Below are positions 45,610-57,654 of a DNA stretch of 64,000 nt, piece by piece; the stretch's first letter is position 1, and each line of letters starts with the position of its first letter. Source of the stretch: Sipunculus nudus (taxonomy: Eukaryota; Annelida; Sipuncula; Golfingiida; Sipunculidae); NCBI GenBank assembly GCA_026874595.1, contig CM049310.1, positions 67,596,056 to 67,660,055 of the forward strand, read 5' to 3'. Both the position numbers and the translations under genes were made by a program. The notes beneath the pieces are model-generated. The model saw only the letters and a program-made list of their open reading frames with translations. It was not told the origin of the DNA and made no database searches.

Positions 45610-47995
45610 AAATTAAGGAAAAACCTCAATTTTTTATTAAAAACCTATTTTCACACTTCAGGACTGCCTTATATCAAAACCACTCATCTGTTTTTCCTCA
45701 TATTTACCATAAATATTCATCTATATAGTTCCTATGTACATGCCAGAAATTATGCCTGTATTATTTAATTTAAAAAAGTTATGGGCCCAAACATAATGCA
45801 TTTTGTAAAAAATCAGGAAAGATATTTGATCACTTAACACAAAAAATGTTAAAGCTGTGGACCTTTTTTCCAGTAATATAACTTTAATTAATCAAAATTA
45901 AATTGTATACCCAAAATTAGATGAAAATCTTTTAAATTTTTTAAAATATTAATAAAATAAAAAATTGGTACCTTAAATTTTGCCCAAATTTGACCATGGC
46001 ACGTTTTTTTCCTGTAAGTACTGTGGATTTAATTTTCACAGCATGTTTTTGTTAGCATTTCAACTGTTAACACCAAAAATTTGAAACCAGTTGATGAAAA
46101 ACTGTAGATTTTATTCAAGTTTTCAAGCACCATGTAACATATTGTTTACATCAAGCTAGTGTTATGCAGTTTGCAAGAGCTCAGCTCCCCAGCTTCAGCT
46201 CTCAGTTCCTAAAATTCGGCATACAGTTAGATGTCACCAAAATCCCCTACCATGCCAAGAATTTGGTCACTAGGACTTAATACCTTCGAGATATTAATGA
46301 AAAAATTCATTTTTCCATTAAAAACCCATTGTTACACTTCAAGACTGCTTAATATCAGAACCACTGATCTGACTTTAATCATAAATAATATACATATTTT
46401 TCATTCTCTATGTACATGCCAGAATGATGTCAGTATTGCGTAATTGTTTTAAGTTATGGGCCCAAACTTAATGCACTTTGTAAAAAATCAAGAAATATAT
46501 TTACTCCCTTAACAAGGGCATTGCTGAAGCTAGAGATTTTTTGGTCAGGGATGTAACATTATTTAATCAAGATTCAATTGAATACCCAAAATTAGTTCTG
46601 AATTTTTCAAATTTTATAAGTTATTAGTATAAATATAAAATTAGTACCTTAAATTTTTCCCAACTGTGACCATGGCACGTTTGTTTCCCGTGAGCACTGT
46701 TGATATAATTTTAATCATGCACACATAAGGCTTTCAGCTTTTTAGTTTAGAAAGCTGAAAGAAATTGGCCAAAAATTGTAGCTTTTATTAATGTTTTTTA
46801 TGAGACCCTGTAAGACTTTGGCTCTCTCCAGCCCCTCTTGAGTCACCTGTATTATGCATGCTTGAGGCGAGGCATACACAGAATCCAGGCAGCTTATGGC
46901 CAGCGACAGTTGATCCAGGTGTCCAACCCAACTCATCTAGTAGTTTTAACCAACAACATAACAAAAAAACAATAAATTAATTAATTTTTATTTGTTTTTA
47001 ATAAAAAATTAAAGAAAAATAGAAAAGGAAGTTGTTAGTTTATAATAACAGGAAATTAACTTGCTGTTACTGATGATATAAGAATCTTGTATCGATGGGT
47101 AGAATGTCACATATTCCAAATAACAGCATGCAGTCTCCTATGGCATTTTTCAGTTCAATTTTAATGATAAAGAAGTAAATCATATTATTCATTACTAATC
47201 ATTAGGGATCATATGAAGGAAATTAATGTTAGACAAAGATGCAGTTGATAATATTAATCTAGATTCCTACTGTGTCTAGTGTGTACATTGATGTGAAATT
47301 AGCCTAAAATGAATTTTTTACAGTTATTTTTTAATATAAATAAAAGCCATAAAACCAGGTACTTATGATCATTATTTAAATGTGTGAATTTTGTATATTC
47401 TGGATTCTCAACATCATTGTTTGGTGAAAACTGAATAAATACCAGACATGGTGCGAATACTTTGTAATTGTATTTAAATACGAATATGATTATGTACTCC
47501 ATTATAAAATTTCTTGCATAAAGAATGGGAATTCAGGTAAAAATGAAAGTATATGAATACTCGTGCAAATACTTTCAAAATGTATTCATGAATGCATTCA
47601 TGAATTTATTCTTCAATATTTTTTTAATAATCATATCAGTTATATTTCATTTTAAAAAATCTTATTATTTTTAATAAAAATTATATTTGGGACAATATTT
47701 GTAATTTTTTTTAATAAATAGTTAAACTCTTATATTATATGTTCTGCTTATAAGTTTTATGGCCAAGTCAAAATCTGTGTGACAATAGTACTCCATTTGT
47801 TAATAAAATAAATGAAATCAATCCTCTTCCCTGTCTCCAAAGGTACTATCAAAATCATACATAAGCTAAACAACAACAACTCATAATACAGCTTATATTT
47901 ATTACCACACAAAACCAGCATGTGCCTCATTTCTAAATCATATTTTTTTATCATATATAACAGCTGAGCGTCGTGACCCATAGGTCCCTTGTTTT
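45610..47995 (+). mobile_element. Family I element lacking its head
   Basis: From 45610 the text matches 17575-20004 and 57870-60275 almost base for base. It ends in CAGCTGAGCGTCGTGACCCA, TAGGTCCCTTGTTT (47961-47995). The head and about 220 bp are missing and replaced by family IV. Confidence 0.75.
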
Positions 47996-48482
47996 TCCCA
48001 TAAACATCAGGGTTGGGGCAAGGTACTGGTTGTTATGAGTAGGAAGTACCTTGTACCCGTACCTGGAACTAAAGTACCTGTTCCTGGTATAAGGTACTGC
48101 AGGTACAAATGTGAATTATAGGATACAGGAAATGGACACCAGGCTAGGGTCAGTTGCATGAAGAAAGCTGTCACCACTGTCAGGGCAGTTAAATATCCTA
48201 GGCAGGGATAATATAAAAGCTTTCATCCCTGCTGCCTTTATAGCTAGCTGGGCTAGCAAGCTGGTCAACATCCAGCCTCTAAACAGGAAGTTCATGGTGT
48301 TTCATCAGTTCCTGCAGACAGGTGGTGCCTCCTGAATTTTTTATTTATTTTTTTTTTTTGCTTCTTTTCTATTTTTGAGACCTTCAAATGAAGCGGTCTT
48401 GCTGAATCTCAGGGAGTCATTTTACCAATTGTTCAAGGTTACTTGAATTCAGCTGAGGGTCATGGCCCATAGGCCACTTGTT
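47996..48482 (+). repeat. GGTAC/GTACC-rich stretch and a family I-b tail
   Basis: About ten GGTAC or GTACC words cluster at 48020-48105. From 48290 the text is I-b ('tcatcagttcctgcagac', altered GGTGGTGCCTCC box) and ends in a worn tail, CAGCTGAGG to CCACTTGTTA (48440-48482). Confidence 0.45.
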
Positions 48483-49082
48483 AAATGTACTGCACTTGTG
48501 CAGTAGGTGCCTAATTTACAGAGAGAGATATTTAGTGAGTTTGCGGGTGAGCATTAGGACCCTGGTTCACTTGTTACTCACAAGTTACTGGATGGTTGTG
48601 GTGCAGGTGCTCTGAGCAGGTCACAAGTCATGTTTCAGGAATCTGGTGAAACAAAGGAACACTTCTCTTTATTTAGTATAGTAAATCAAGGTGTGAGGGA
48701 GAGTTTGGATGGTTGTATCATTTATAATCTCCCTGTGTAGATCAAGTACTGCCACTTGAGCAACATCTGTGTCTATCAGAACCCAGGCCAAACAGTATAC
48801 CCCACCAGAAGGTGAGGTTGTATAATTAAATATGTATGTACTGATGTACTCAAGAGTCTAATTCCGCAGGGGTCAGCAGTCCCTGAGATAACTAAGGGTA
48901 GTATACATGGGAAGGGAGAGTTCAGTGTCCAGTCCCCTCATATTGAACATGTTATATTAGTTCTACACATAATTTATTATGACCTGTGTTTGGGGACCTC
49001 TTGTAGTGGCCACCTGCAACAACATTAGATTTACTTGTTTGACAGTGTGTGTAAGATGTGTAACATTAACAGTTAATTAATT
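48483..49082 (+). other. ABL intron 2, no recognised feature
   Basis: I see no gene or repeat end here. Confidence 0.4.
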
Positions 49083-49608
49083 GTATCCCAATACCAAGTC
49101 GGGGATACAATGGTTTTAGGACGCTTCTGCCATCACTGCACATAAATCTTGTCTGCGCTTTACTCAACAAAAATTTCACAGATCTTTCCCAAACTTTACA
49201 TGTGCATAGATATGGGTGAGAGGATGAAGCCTTTTTTAAAATGGGGTCATGACCTTTACTAGGAGTGACCTTGACCGTGAATAGATCCATTTTTGGTTAG
49301 AATAACACAAAATCTTAATTTTCTCAAAAAAGATTGCATGGATTGGTCCAAGGATCAAGTTGACCAAAGATCTTGGATAGTGTTGTCATGTACCGGAAAT
49401 TGGTGGTGCCACTTGTTTGTTTTCGCGCCTTTTAATACCCCATAATTACCACTTAACAGGTTTCATTTTAGCAGGGCCATTTCCTCTTAGCTTTTCAAAT
49501 GCTAATATATATATGAAAAAAAACAACAATAGAAATAAGTATATTTTGCATTTGCTAAAATTTTGCAAAATTCAGCTTAGCAATGTGACCTGTTGGTCCT
49601 TTGTTATA
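49083..49608 (+). repeat. Family III 5' fragment joined to a family I tail
   Basis: The head is GTATCCCAATACC paired with GTCGGGGATAC (49083-49108), then the body as in 15180-15480. After about 49470 it changes to family I text and ends with GCAATGTGACCTG, TTGGTCCTTTGTTA. Confidence 0.6.
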
Positions 49609-52219
49609 TCAAAAAATAATTATGTTATACTAAACAAATACATATGCTAATTACAGCAGAAAGTAACCCAGTTGGGAAGATTGTAGAAGTGGTGATTGTT
49701 TAATGTTGCAGGCCTCATAATGGTTATGAATCACTGGAACACTCAGTGGCATTCTGCAGCTGTGTCCGTACACATTACCATAACACAAGACTTCGTTACT
49801 TTAAATACCAGTCTTGTGCTCCTGTAAATTCATATAAGCCCATATTTAAAGCAGTGGCAATTAGTTTGGTAGTCTGAAATGGGAATTGTGTATTTGTGTC
49901 TGCAAAAAGATTTTATACAGTTTTATGGCCTCTGGATCACACTCAGAGGAGGTGCCATTATGGCACCTCCAAGCATTTTGCCCCTTATTTGACAGGTACA
50001 TAAAGGTCACAGTCACATAAAGGTCCCTGTGTATTTGTGAACAAGTGTTGAACAGTGTAATGTAAAGGGTAATGAATGCTGAATGAAGAGTCAGTCAAAA
50101 TACACTAACATTGTTCATTTACTCATATCAACAGTCATTTTTAAGCAAATGTTATTTACTTTATCTTCTGTTTCCTAAAATGAGGATATTACCACCAGTT
50201 ATTGCTCCATACCTATATGTATTTATAATTAACATTTAAGAAATTGCTACAAAAAACACATCAATAAATAAAATACATGTGACACATTATGGAGCATAGG
50301 AACACTTTTCCAGTAATTTTGAACATTTTAATAAGATTTGAGCTACTGATTTTGTATATTGTAAACAAAAACTCAGAATTAAATGTTAAAAAAAACAAGC
50401 AGTTTCCACACCTTAAGTACCCAATTTAATGTTTGCATATATCTGCACTGGATTGTGAAAACCACTTGTCGTTGATGAAAACAAGTCGTAAAAGCTCCAG
50501 CCAATTTTTTATTTAAATAAAACACAAACCTAAACAAGAATAAACTATAAGGGTAATGAAGTAGGCAAATTGGCAACAGACAAGACAACACATAAATACC
50601 CCCAGGTCAGACAGCAGAGCCAGGCCTTTGTTTATCTGTTGAACCAGTGAGATCATATGTTTGGCATTTGTTCTCAGTTTCCAAGGTTCCCCCTAAGGAG
50701 TGTTCACATGGAGCAGGCGCACCAGAGGCCAGCTGTTAGACAGAGCCCACCTCATAGTATCATGGTGTGTGTTTATTGTGAGTGGGGCCTGTGAACCGGG
50801 CCACAGTTTAGACAGACACTTTGTAGAAGAGTATGCTAGCTTCCTGGGAGTACAATTTACTGGGATACTTGGTTTTTCAATTGGAGAATTATGAAAGATG
50901 GTGCAGTTGATAAAATGCTCAAACCTAAATGGCTGGAGAAACTCAAATTGGGAAAGAAGGAAAACAATGGATTTAGTCGCAAGGGGTTACCTGCCAGGCG
51001 GGTCCACGGTCAGTATCACTGGAATTTAGGTCCCTCCCCTGTCTGTGTTTACATATAATTACTCATTTTGATCTTAACTTTCCTTTGAAATGTTTTCCAT
51101 TTAATTAACAGTAGCATATGATTGAAGGTTTTCTGATATAAGGTCTATATTTGCTTTTCTAATACATAGCATTGTTTGTAAACTGTTGAAAAGTGAGGGA
51201 GGAGGGAATTCCCTTTCAGAGTAAATTAATTCATTACAATTTTTATAAAGATCTTTACAAAGTAATATCTTTACTAACAAGAATGAGTACTTAGCAGGGA
51301 CAGATGTAGGTTTGTTCCAGCAGAAGTATAATAAAGTTCTATGTTTCAGAATTTTATTAACTTGTTTCAGTTGCTGGTACAAGAGCCATACAAGTGAAAC
51401 ATACCCAAGCTAGAGTACATATGACCCTCAGCAGCACAGCAAGGGCTTTAATACATTTATATGAATGAGGTCAGGTCCCCTCATATAGAGAGTTCATATT
51501 CATGTGTGAAATAAGCAGGGCATGGGAGAATTACAGACAATACATAATACCTCCAGGGAAACTAATACCTAGCAGTGACATACAACATTATGTTTGGTTT
51601 AATGAAAATTTATTTTTATAGGTTTTATTTTGTGTATAGTGTAGTGATTTTTAACACCAGACAGCCTGTTCATATTTGAGATGGGTGGACACTGGTGAAT
51701 GTGCATGTGTTATAGTCATGTCTCTTTGTCCAAGGTCATTGACTTGTTAGTGTATCATTAACACTTCCTTTCATCATGCTGACCCTGCAATATTGTTTGG
51801 CCTACATTTGTATTGTAACATGGTTAGCCATGCTTTTGACCCTGTAACAAAGTTCACTAAACTGGTGTTTAAATATACACAAATATTGTATGTTCATTGT
51901 GCTGTTTATAAGACCCTTATCACCAGCTCATTTAGTACTAAAGCCTAACCATGAGATCTGAGTTGTATTTTTTTTTATAATATCAGCAGTAAGGAGTGAC
52001 CATGATAACTGGGGTGTCAGTACCTTTATATTAGGCCGTCATAATGGAAGGGGGTGTTCTCCAAATATGGAAGCAGCCATCTATCATAATCTGTCATGAA
52101 CGTTGTGTGACTCACAGTCGTGTCTGCATGGCTCCTGGTCTCACCAACTTTTCTCTTTCTGTTTAGTGTCAAATTCCAATTGACAAATTGAATTTGCATA
52201 AGTGTAGCTCCATTTAATT
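49609..52219 (+). other. ABL intron 2, apparently unique sequence (2.6 kb)
   Basis: I found no repeat ends, splice-flanked coding or motif clusters. The short frames (for example 50700-50894 and 51101-51382 on the minus strand) have no recognisable features. Confidence 0.45.
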
Positions 52220-53237
52220 GTGTCCCCAGACATAGTCAGAATACTATGGTTTCGGCATGGTTGCACCGCAGCCACCGCCGCAGAGATTTCTATCAGGCGA
52301 GATAACTAAAAAAATATTTCACTGATCTTTACCAAACTTTGATGTGTGCATAGTTATAGGTGAGAGGAAGAAGCCTATTTAAAATGGGGTCATGACCTTT
52401 ACTAGGAGTGACCTTGACCTTGAATAGGTACAATTTGGGAAAAAAAAACACCAATTCTTAAATTTCTTAAGAATTCTTGCATGAGGTGATAAAAAAAACA
52501 AGTTGATCGAAGGTCTTGGATAGTGTTGTCATGTACCGGAAATTGATGGTGCTACTTTTTTCGTTTTTGCGCCTTTTAATACCCCATAATTGCCACTTAA
52601 CAGTACTGTAAGCATTTTAAGTAAATAACTTAAGGACCAATTTCTTTCATGTTATGCATATACATAGATATGGGTTATTGGATGATGTATATCTAAATTG
52701 GGGTTATGACCTTTCCTATGAGAGTCGCCTTGACCTTGAATTTTTCTGAATTTAGTAAAAATCACACAAAATCTTAAATATCTCAGTAAGCAATGCATGG
52801 ATTGGTCCAAAAATCAATTTGGCTGAAGATCTTGGATAACTTTGTCTTCTGTGGAAGACAGGTGGCACCCCCTTATGTCCTTTCTTGTTTTTGCACCTTT
52901 TATTCCACCCCACCCCCCTTTCATTGCCACTTGACAGTGAGCATTATAAGTAAAAACTAATAGACAAATTCCTTTCATATTATGCATATACATAGACATC
53001 GGTTATGAGATGAGGTATATTTCAATTGGGACAATGACCTTTCCTATGAGAGTGGCCTTGACCTTGAATATTCCCATATTTGGTGAAAAATTGTTTCTCA
53101 AGTTGATAGATGGAAGAAACTATGGTTGCTTGCCAAGTGTCAGTATATGCTGCTGAAGATGGGGCCTATTCTTAAAGGTGGGGGGGATTAATTGTCTGGG
53201 GATATTATGGCAACTATGGTGACAAGAAATTCTAGTT
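52220..53237 (+). mobile_element. Family III element, short complete copy (1.0 kb)
   Basis: The head is GTGTCCCCAGAC (52220-52231). The tail has GTCTGGGGATAT (53194-53205), the reverse complement with one difference, and ends GACAAGAAATTCTAGTT. There is no AGGTCA array of the length seen at 15757. The tail shows that families II and III share the ending TTCTAGTT. Confidence 0.7.
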
Positions 53238-56139
53238 ATTTTATACATTTAATCATCAGACCCACTGATCCAGAGTAGTTCTTCCTGCAGTGAAATATGG
53301 AGTGTTTTAGACTTGTGTTGTTGAAATCTCAGTGTTACAGATTATGAAGAGCCTGTTTGGGCTATTTGCTGTTCTTTGTGGTTTTACCTGTTAATGCCTG
53401 GTTCCTCAACAGTTTCTGTGTAGACATAACACTTTTCTCTGTCAGAGTTCCTGAATGACCTGGACCAGTCTACAGGGAGAACTTCACTGAACAGTGATCA
53501 GAATGGTTTTATGACGGAGACAATAAGCTCTGAGGGGAGTGTTTTGGACTTTATTGTACTTTATTAGTGCTGTGGACTTAGATGCTGTTCGTTTTTGTTC
53601 TGCTATCACCAGTGAATGTGGGGACTGAGATACTACCTCTTATTACACCACTAGCTCAAAAGGCAGGTGGTAGGTGTGATCTGCTGAACATTCACGTTAC
53701 ACAAGAGGGGTATATTCTGTTTGATACATCAGCTAAGTGAGCTGTTCTGGGTCCCAGAGATATCTTTGTTTATTAGTCCCTGGATAAATTGATGGTTTGA
53801 AATATGCTGCACATTCTTTATCGCTCTCGAGAAACCTCTTCCTGTTAGGGAGTGTCAGTGTGTCTCAACTGTCAATCTTCAAAATCAAATTTTGTTATAT
53901 TTCAAGGAAAATATTTCTGTGTACATTTCACATGTGTACGCTTACAAAATATTACTTATTCCATGAAATCCTTACCACAAAACACCTGTGTTAATGCAAT
54001 AAGTCTTGAAACAGTTTTTGTCCAACATATTTGAACAGACAACACCCTCTTCACTACATATATACCTACACCGTCTGTGTATGTAGAAGCCCAGGTATAT
54101 TGTGAGCCGTAGATTCCAAAGCCCAAAAACCCAAAACAGAAGAGTGGTAGTCTTGTGAGTCAGATTCTGCACAGTGTGACTCTTTATAACCATTTATTAA
54201 TGTATTTTACTCAGTTTTCTAGTCTGACATCTTGTCAAGACTTCTAATAATACACCACATACCTGAAAAAAAATACTGTGACCTTGAAAGATATATACAT
54301 AAAATGCAAACCAGTAGGAGTTTGCATTGGAATTAGGATCTGGAAATGGATGTGATGTTATGTAAATTTGATATTGGGTTTCCTTTGCACAATTTTAAGA
54401 ATCATCGGGCATCCAGAGGATATACATGAGAAGTAAGAGGCATCAGACTAAATCTCTGTGCCTTTATGTTATAAAGACAGAATACATTAACCTCCAACTT
54501 TAACCTCTTTAATCCAGTACCAAACTTTTTAACTACATCATACCCAAGGTTTTGATGCACCAGTAAACCTGTTGAAGTTCAGTCATGCATTAATTTCGGT
54601 TATTTTTCCTCCTTGATAAAAGAGACTCATGCCGGGGGTAGGGAGCGATGACACTTTTTGTGCACATTCATGTCAGACAAAGGATGGGAGAAGTTAATAC
54701 TACTGGATCCATTACGGGGTCACACTCCACTGCATTTAGTAGATTAATGAGTGATAGTCTGATCAATCAAGAAGTAACAACCTTGGTCTTCCTCAGTATC
54801 CACACACTCTGTGTCTGATCTTTTGTGGTTAATCTTTAATTACTCTGGTGTGAGGAGTGGTCATCATCCAGAGCAGCTAAAATTAATTGTTACAAAGGTT
54901 TACAGTCTACAGATGGGTGTACTGTTTGGCTATTCAGAAAGGTTATTCATTTGTACAAAGGTTTACAATCAATAGATGGACCATACTCTTTGGCTACTCG
55001 GAAGGATATTTCATTAGTACAAAGATATGAAACATAATATTGACATTCAGGTGTACAGGTAATTTGTTAGTAATAGCAGCCTTTTGTGTGTTTATCAGCA
55101 GATAGACTCACACGAAATCCTCTCTGATGTTGTGTAGACCTGAGGATACTAACTGTTTGAGGGACCAAAGTGATTATATGATGGATATTTGCTTATAGCA
55201 TTATGATCAGTACTTTAAAAATCATGGCTCTTGGGTTAGGTGCCGGATGAACAAAAGGTAGGTACATACTAAAAGCCTGAGGCTCATAGGTTAGGTTGGC
55301 ACATACTTAGGTTGGCACATACTTTAAGGTAAACAGGTCAGGTGTCAGATTACCAAAACATAGTAGTCGGGTAATTTTTCTTGATTTCTAAGCCAAACCT
55401 GGAACAAATTGCAACAGAAATGATTTTGTTGTATGATGACCACAAAATGCTGGAGAATAACACATCAAAAGTTCCAAAAAGTACAAGGTACAAGGTACTA
55501 CTGAAGAGTAAACTGGAAAACAATTTATCCTCTCAATTTTTGACTGTCCATCTGTCTGTCATCAATATTATCATGCGACGCAATATTTCAAATCAGTTAT
55601 TCATACCCAGTTCCCGTTTATATGGCAGGTATATCTTGTTTGTCTTATCAAGTGATTATGTTTCGGTCGTACTTTTAGACAAGGATGTTGTTGATTTTTT
55701 TCAAAGGAATTTAAATTTCCAGGTCTTTTCCAAGTGTTTCAGTTTGTTAAATTATATATATATATTGTAAAATAAAAAAATACAGTATGTAAAAAATTTA
55801 AAATATAACTAAGACAAGTACTCATTAAAGATGTCAATATGTTTGACTATTGACATTAAGACTCATGGCTGTATCAGCAATCACATGATACCATGTAAAT
55901 AATCAAAATTTATATTACTGATTCCTTTATTTCAGTTAAAAAATTAAACATGCCCACCTTCAGTTTGCTCCTTGTTAGTTGTATAATTAATTGAGTTATT
56001 TTTTATACATGTATATGTGTCATAGCTTAGATTACTTTTCATTTTTTCCCTGATACATGTATTGAAAAAAATAAAAAATATTCAAATGTGATAAAAATAA
56101 TCAGACCCTAGACAAATTCTCATTATGATGTCTGAACTG
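53238..56139 (+). other. ABL intron 2, mostly unique sequence (2.9 kb)
   Basis: No repeat ends are seen. There are GGTAC-rich words near 55250-55500 and an exon-like frame at 53446-53567. A 129-codon frame (55381-55770) starts at TTG and is AT-rich without recognised motifs, so I do not call it a gene. Confidence 0.4.
53446..53567 (+). other. Exon-like open segment after a good acceptor
   Basis: AACACTTTTCTCTGTCAG (ends 53445) is a good splice acceptor. The next 122 bases are open and polar, reading FLNDLDQSTGRTSLNSDQ before a stop at 53565. There is no strong donor. It could be an unknown terminal exon or chance. No ABL domain matches it. Confidence 0.15.
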
Positions 56140-56623
56140 TTGATAATTGTCATAAGACTGTTGCTATAATTAGTGTGTAGATTGATGTGAGAGTATTCAA
56201 AGGGAATATAATAATTTTATTTATTAAATATAAATTAAAGCCATAAAACTAGGTACTTATGATCTTAATTTAAATTTGTAAAAATTTATATTCCATTTTC
56301 CTAGATTCTCAACCATTTGTTTGACTGAAACTGAATATACTCATGAGATAAAATTTACATGATAAAAATTAAAACTGACAAAATGGTGTATAGCTAGGTG
56401 CAGCTTCAGGCCAAGTCAAAACTTGTGTAACAATAGCATTACCAAATGTAAATAATACATAAAAGACATCAATCCTTTTCCCTATGTCCCAGAATTTTAT
56501 CCAATTCTTTCATAACATCATCTCATAAAACATCTTATATTACCACTCCAAATTAGCATTTGTCTAAATCATATTTTGTGATCATATATAACAGCACAGC
56601 GCTGTGACCCATGGGTCTCTTGT
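56140..56623 (+). repeat. Family I 3' fragment
   Basis: The text is related to 19500-20004 and ends with CAGCACAGCGCTGTGACCCA, TGGGTCTCTTGTT at 56592-56623. Confidence 0.6.
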
Positions 56624-57065
56624 TCAAGCAGGCAGTCATTTACTGCCTCCATAGAGAGAGTATAGGTATTTTCAATATCCCTTATATTGGGCAGGTCTGT
56701 TCTGACAAAGAGATATGTTGTGCATGCATAATGGATGTCATGGCATCCTGTATGCATGGGGTTGACATACACCATTATCCAGCTCATTAGTTACAGTTGA
56801 GGCTGACCTGCTTTCAGAGACCTCTGGGTGCTGTCCTAGCAGCAGTGAACTAAAACCATATTATGCTGGTCCCTTGTTAATTATCTGGCTGTAAAGTCCT
56901 TTCAAAAGAACCCCTTAAACTTGATTAAAGTCACAGTCAGTTTGATTTGAACTGACTTTTAAAAGCTGGAGGTTACTCATTGCCAATATGCCTGAAATAG
57001 TTGGAATAAACTTTTTCAGACTTTTGAGTGAGAGGGCAAACTTTATCATATATGGAATACTTTTT
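56624..57065 (+). other. ABL intron 2, no recognised feature
   Basis: I see no gene or repeat end. Confidence 0.4.
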
Positions 57066-57279
57066 TAGCTCAGCTGACTATAAGTCATCTGAGCTATAGT
57101 CATGGTCCATTGTCCATCGTCCGTCCGTCCGTAGATGTGGCACGTTTTGAAACCGTAAGACCTAGGAATCCAAAATTCGGCAAATTGTTAGATGTCCCCA
57201 AGATCTCCTACCAAGCCGAAAACTGGGTCTTTGCAACTTTGTTCCTTTGAGAAATTAAGGAAAAACCTCAATTTTTTAC
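57066..57279 (+). repeat. Family I 5' fragment, first of three heads
   Basis: The complete head TAGCTCAGCTGAC / GTCATCTGAGCTA, a short GTCC run and body are cut at 'ctcaattttttac', where the second head begins. Confidence 0.75.
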
Positions 57280-57654
57280 TAGCTCAGCTGACTAAGTCAT
57301 CTGAGCTATAGTCGTGGTCCTTTGTCCGTCGTCCGTCCGTCTGGCCGTCCGGCCATCCGTCCGTTAACAGGGCACGTTTTAAAACTGTTGGACCTACGAA
57401 TCCAAAATTCTGCATACCATTAGATGTCCCCAAAATCTCCTACCATACTGAAAATTGGGTCATTAGGACTTTGTTCCTTCGAGATATTAAGGAAAAACCT
57501 CCCGTTTTCCATAAAAAAGCCATTGTTACACTTCAAGGCTGCCTAATATCAAAACCACTGATCTGTTTTTGAGCATATTTAGTATTCATATTTTTCCATA
57601 CATTTTCTGTGCATTTTCTGTTAAATTTTGTCCAACTTTGGCAATGGCATTTTC
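57280..57654 (+). repeat. Family I 5' fragment, second of three heads
   Basis: The head at 57280 is followed by the subtype body also seen at 40160-40420. The body jumps near 57620 to text from much further along ('ttaaattttgtccaactttggc'). It is cut at 57654 by the third head. Confidence 0.75.

Noticed and set aside
55381-55770. 129-codon frame
   Set aside because: It starts at TTG, is AT-rich, and has no motif, splice context or related copy.
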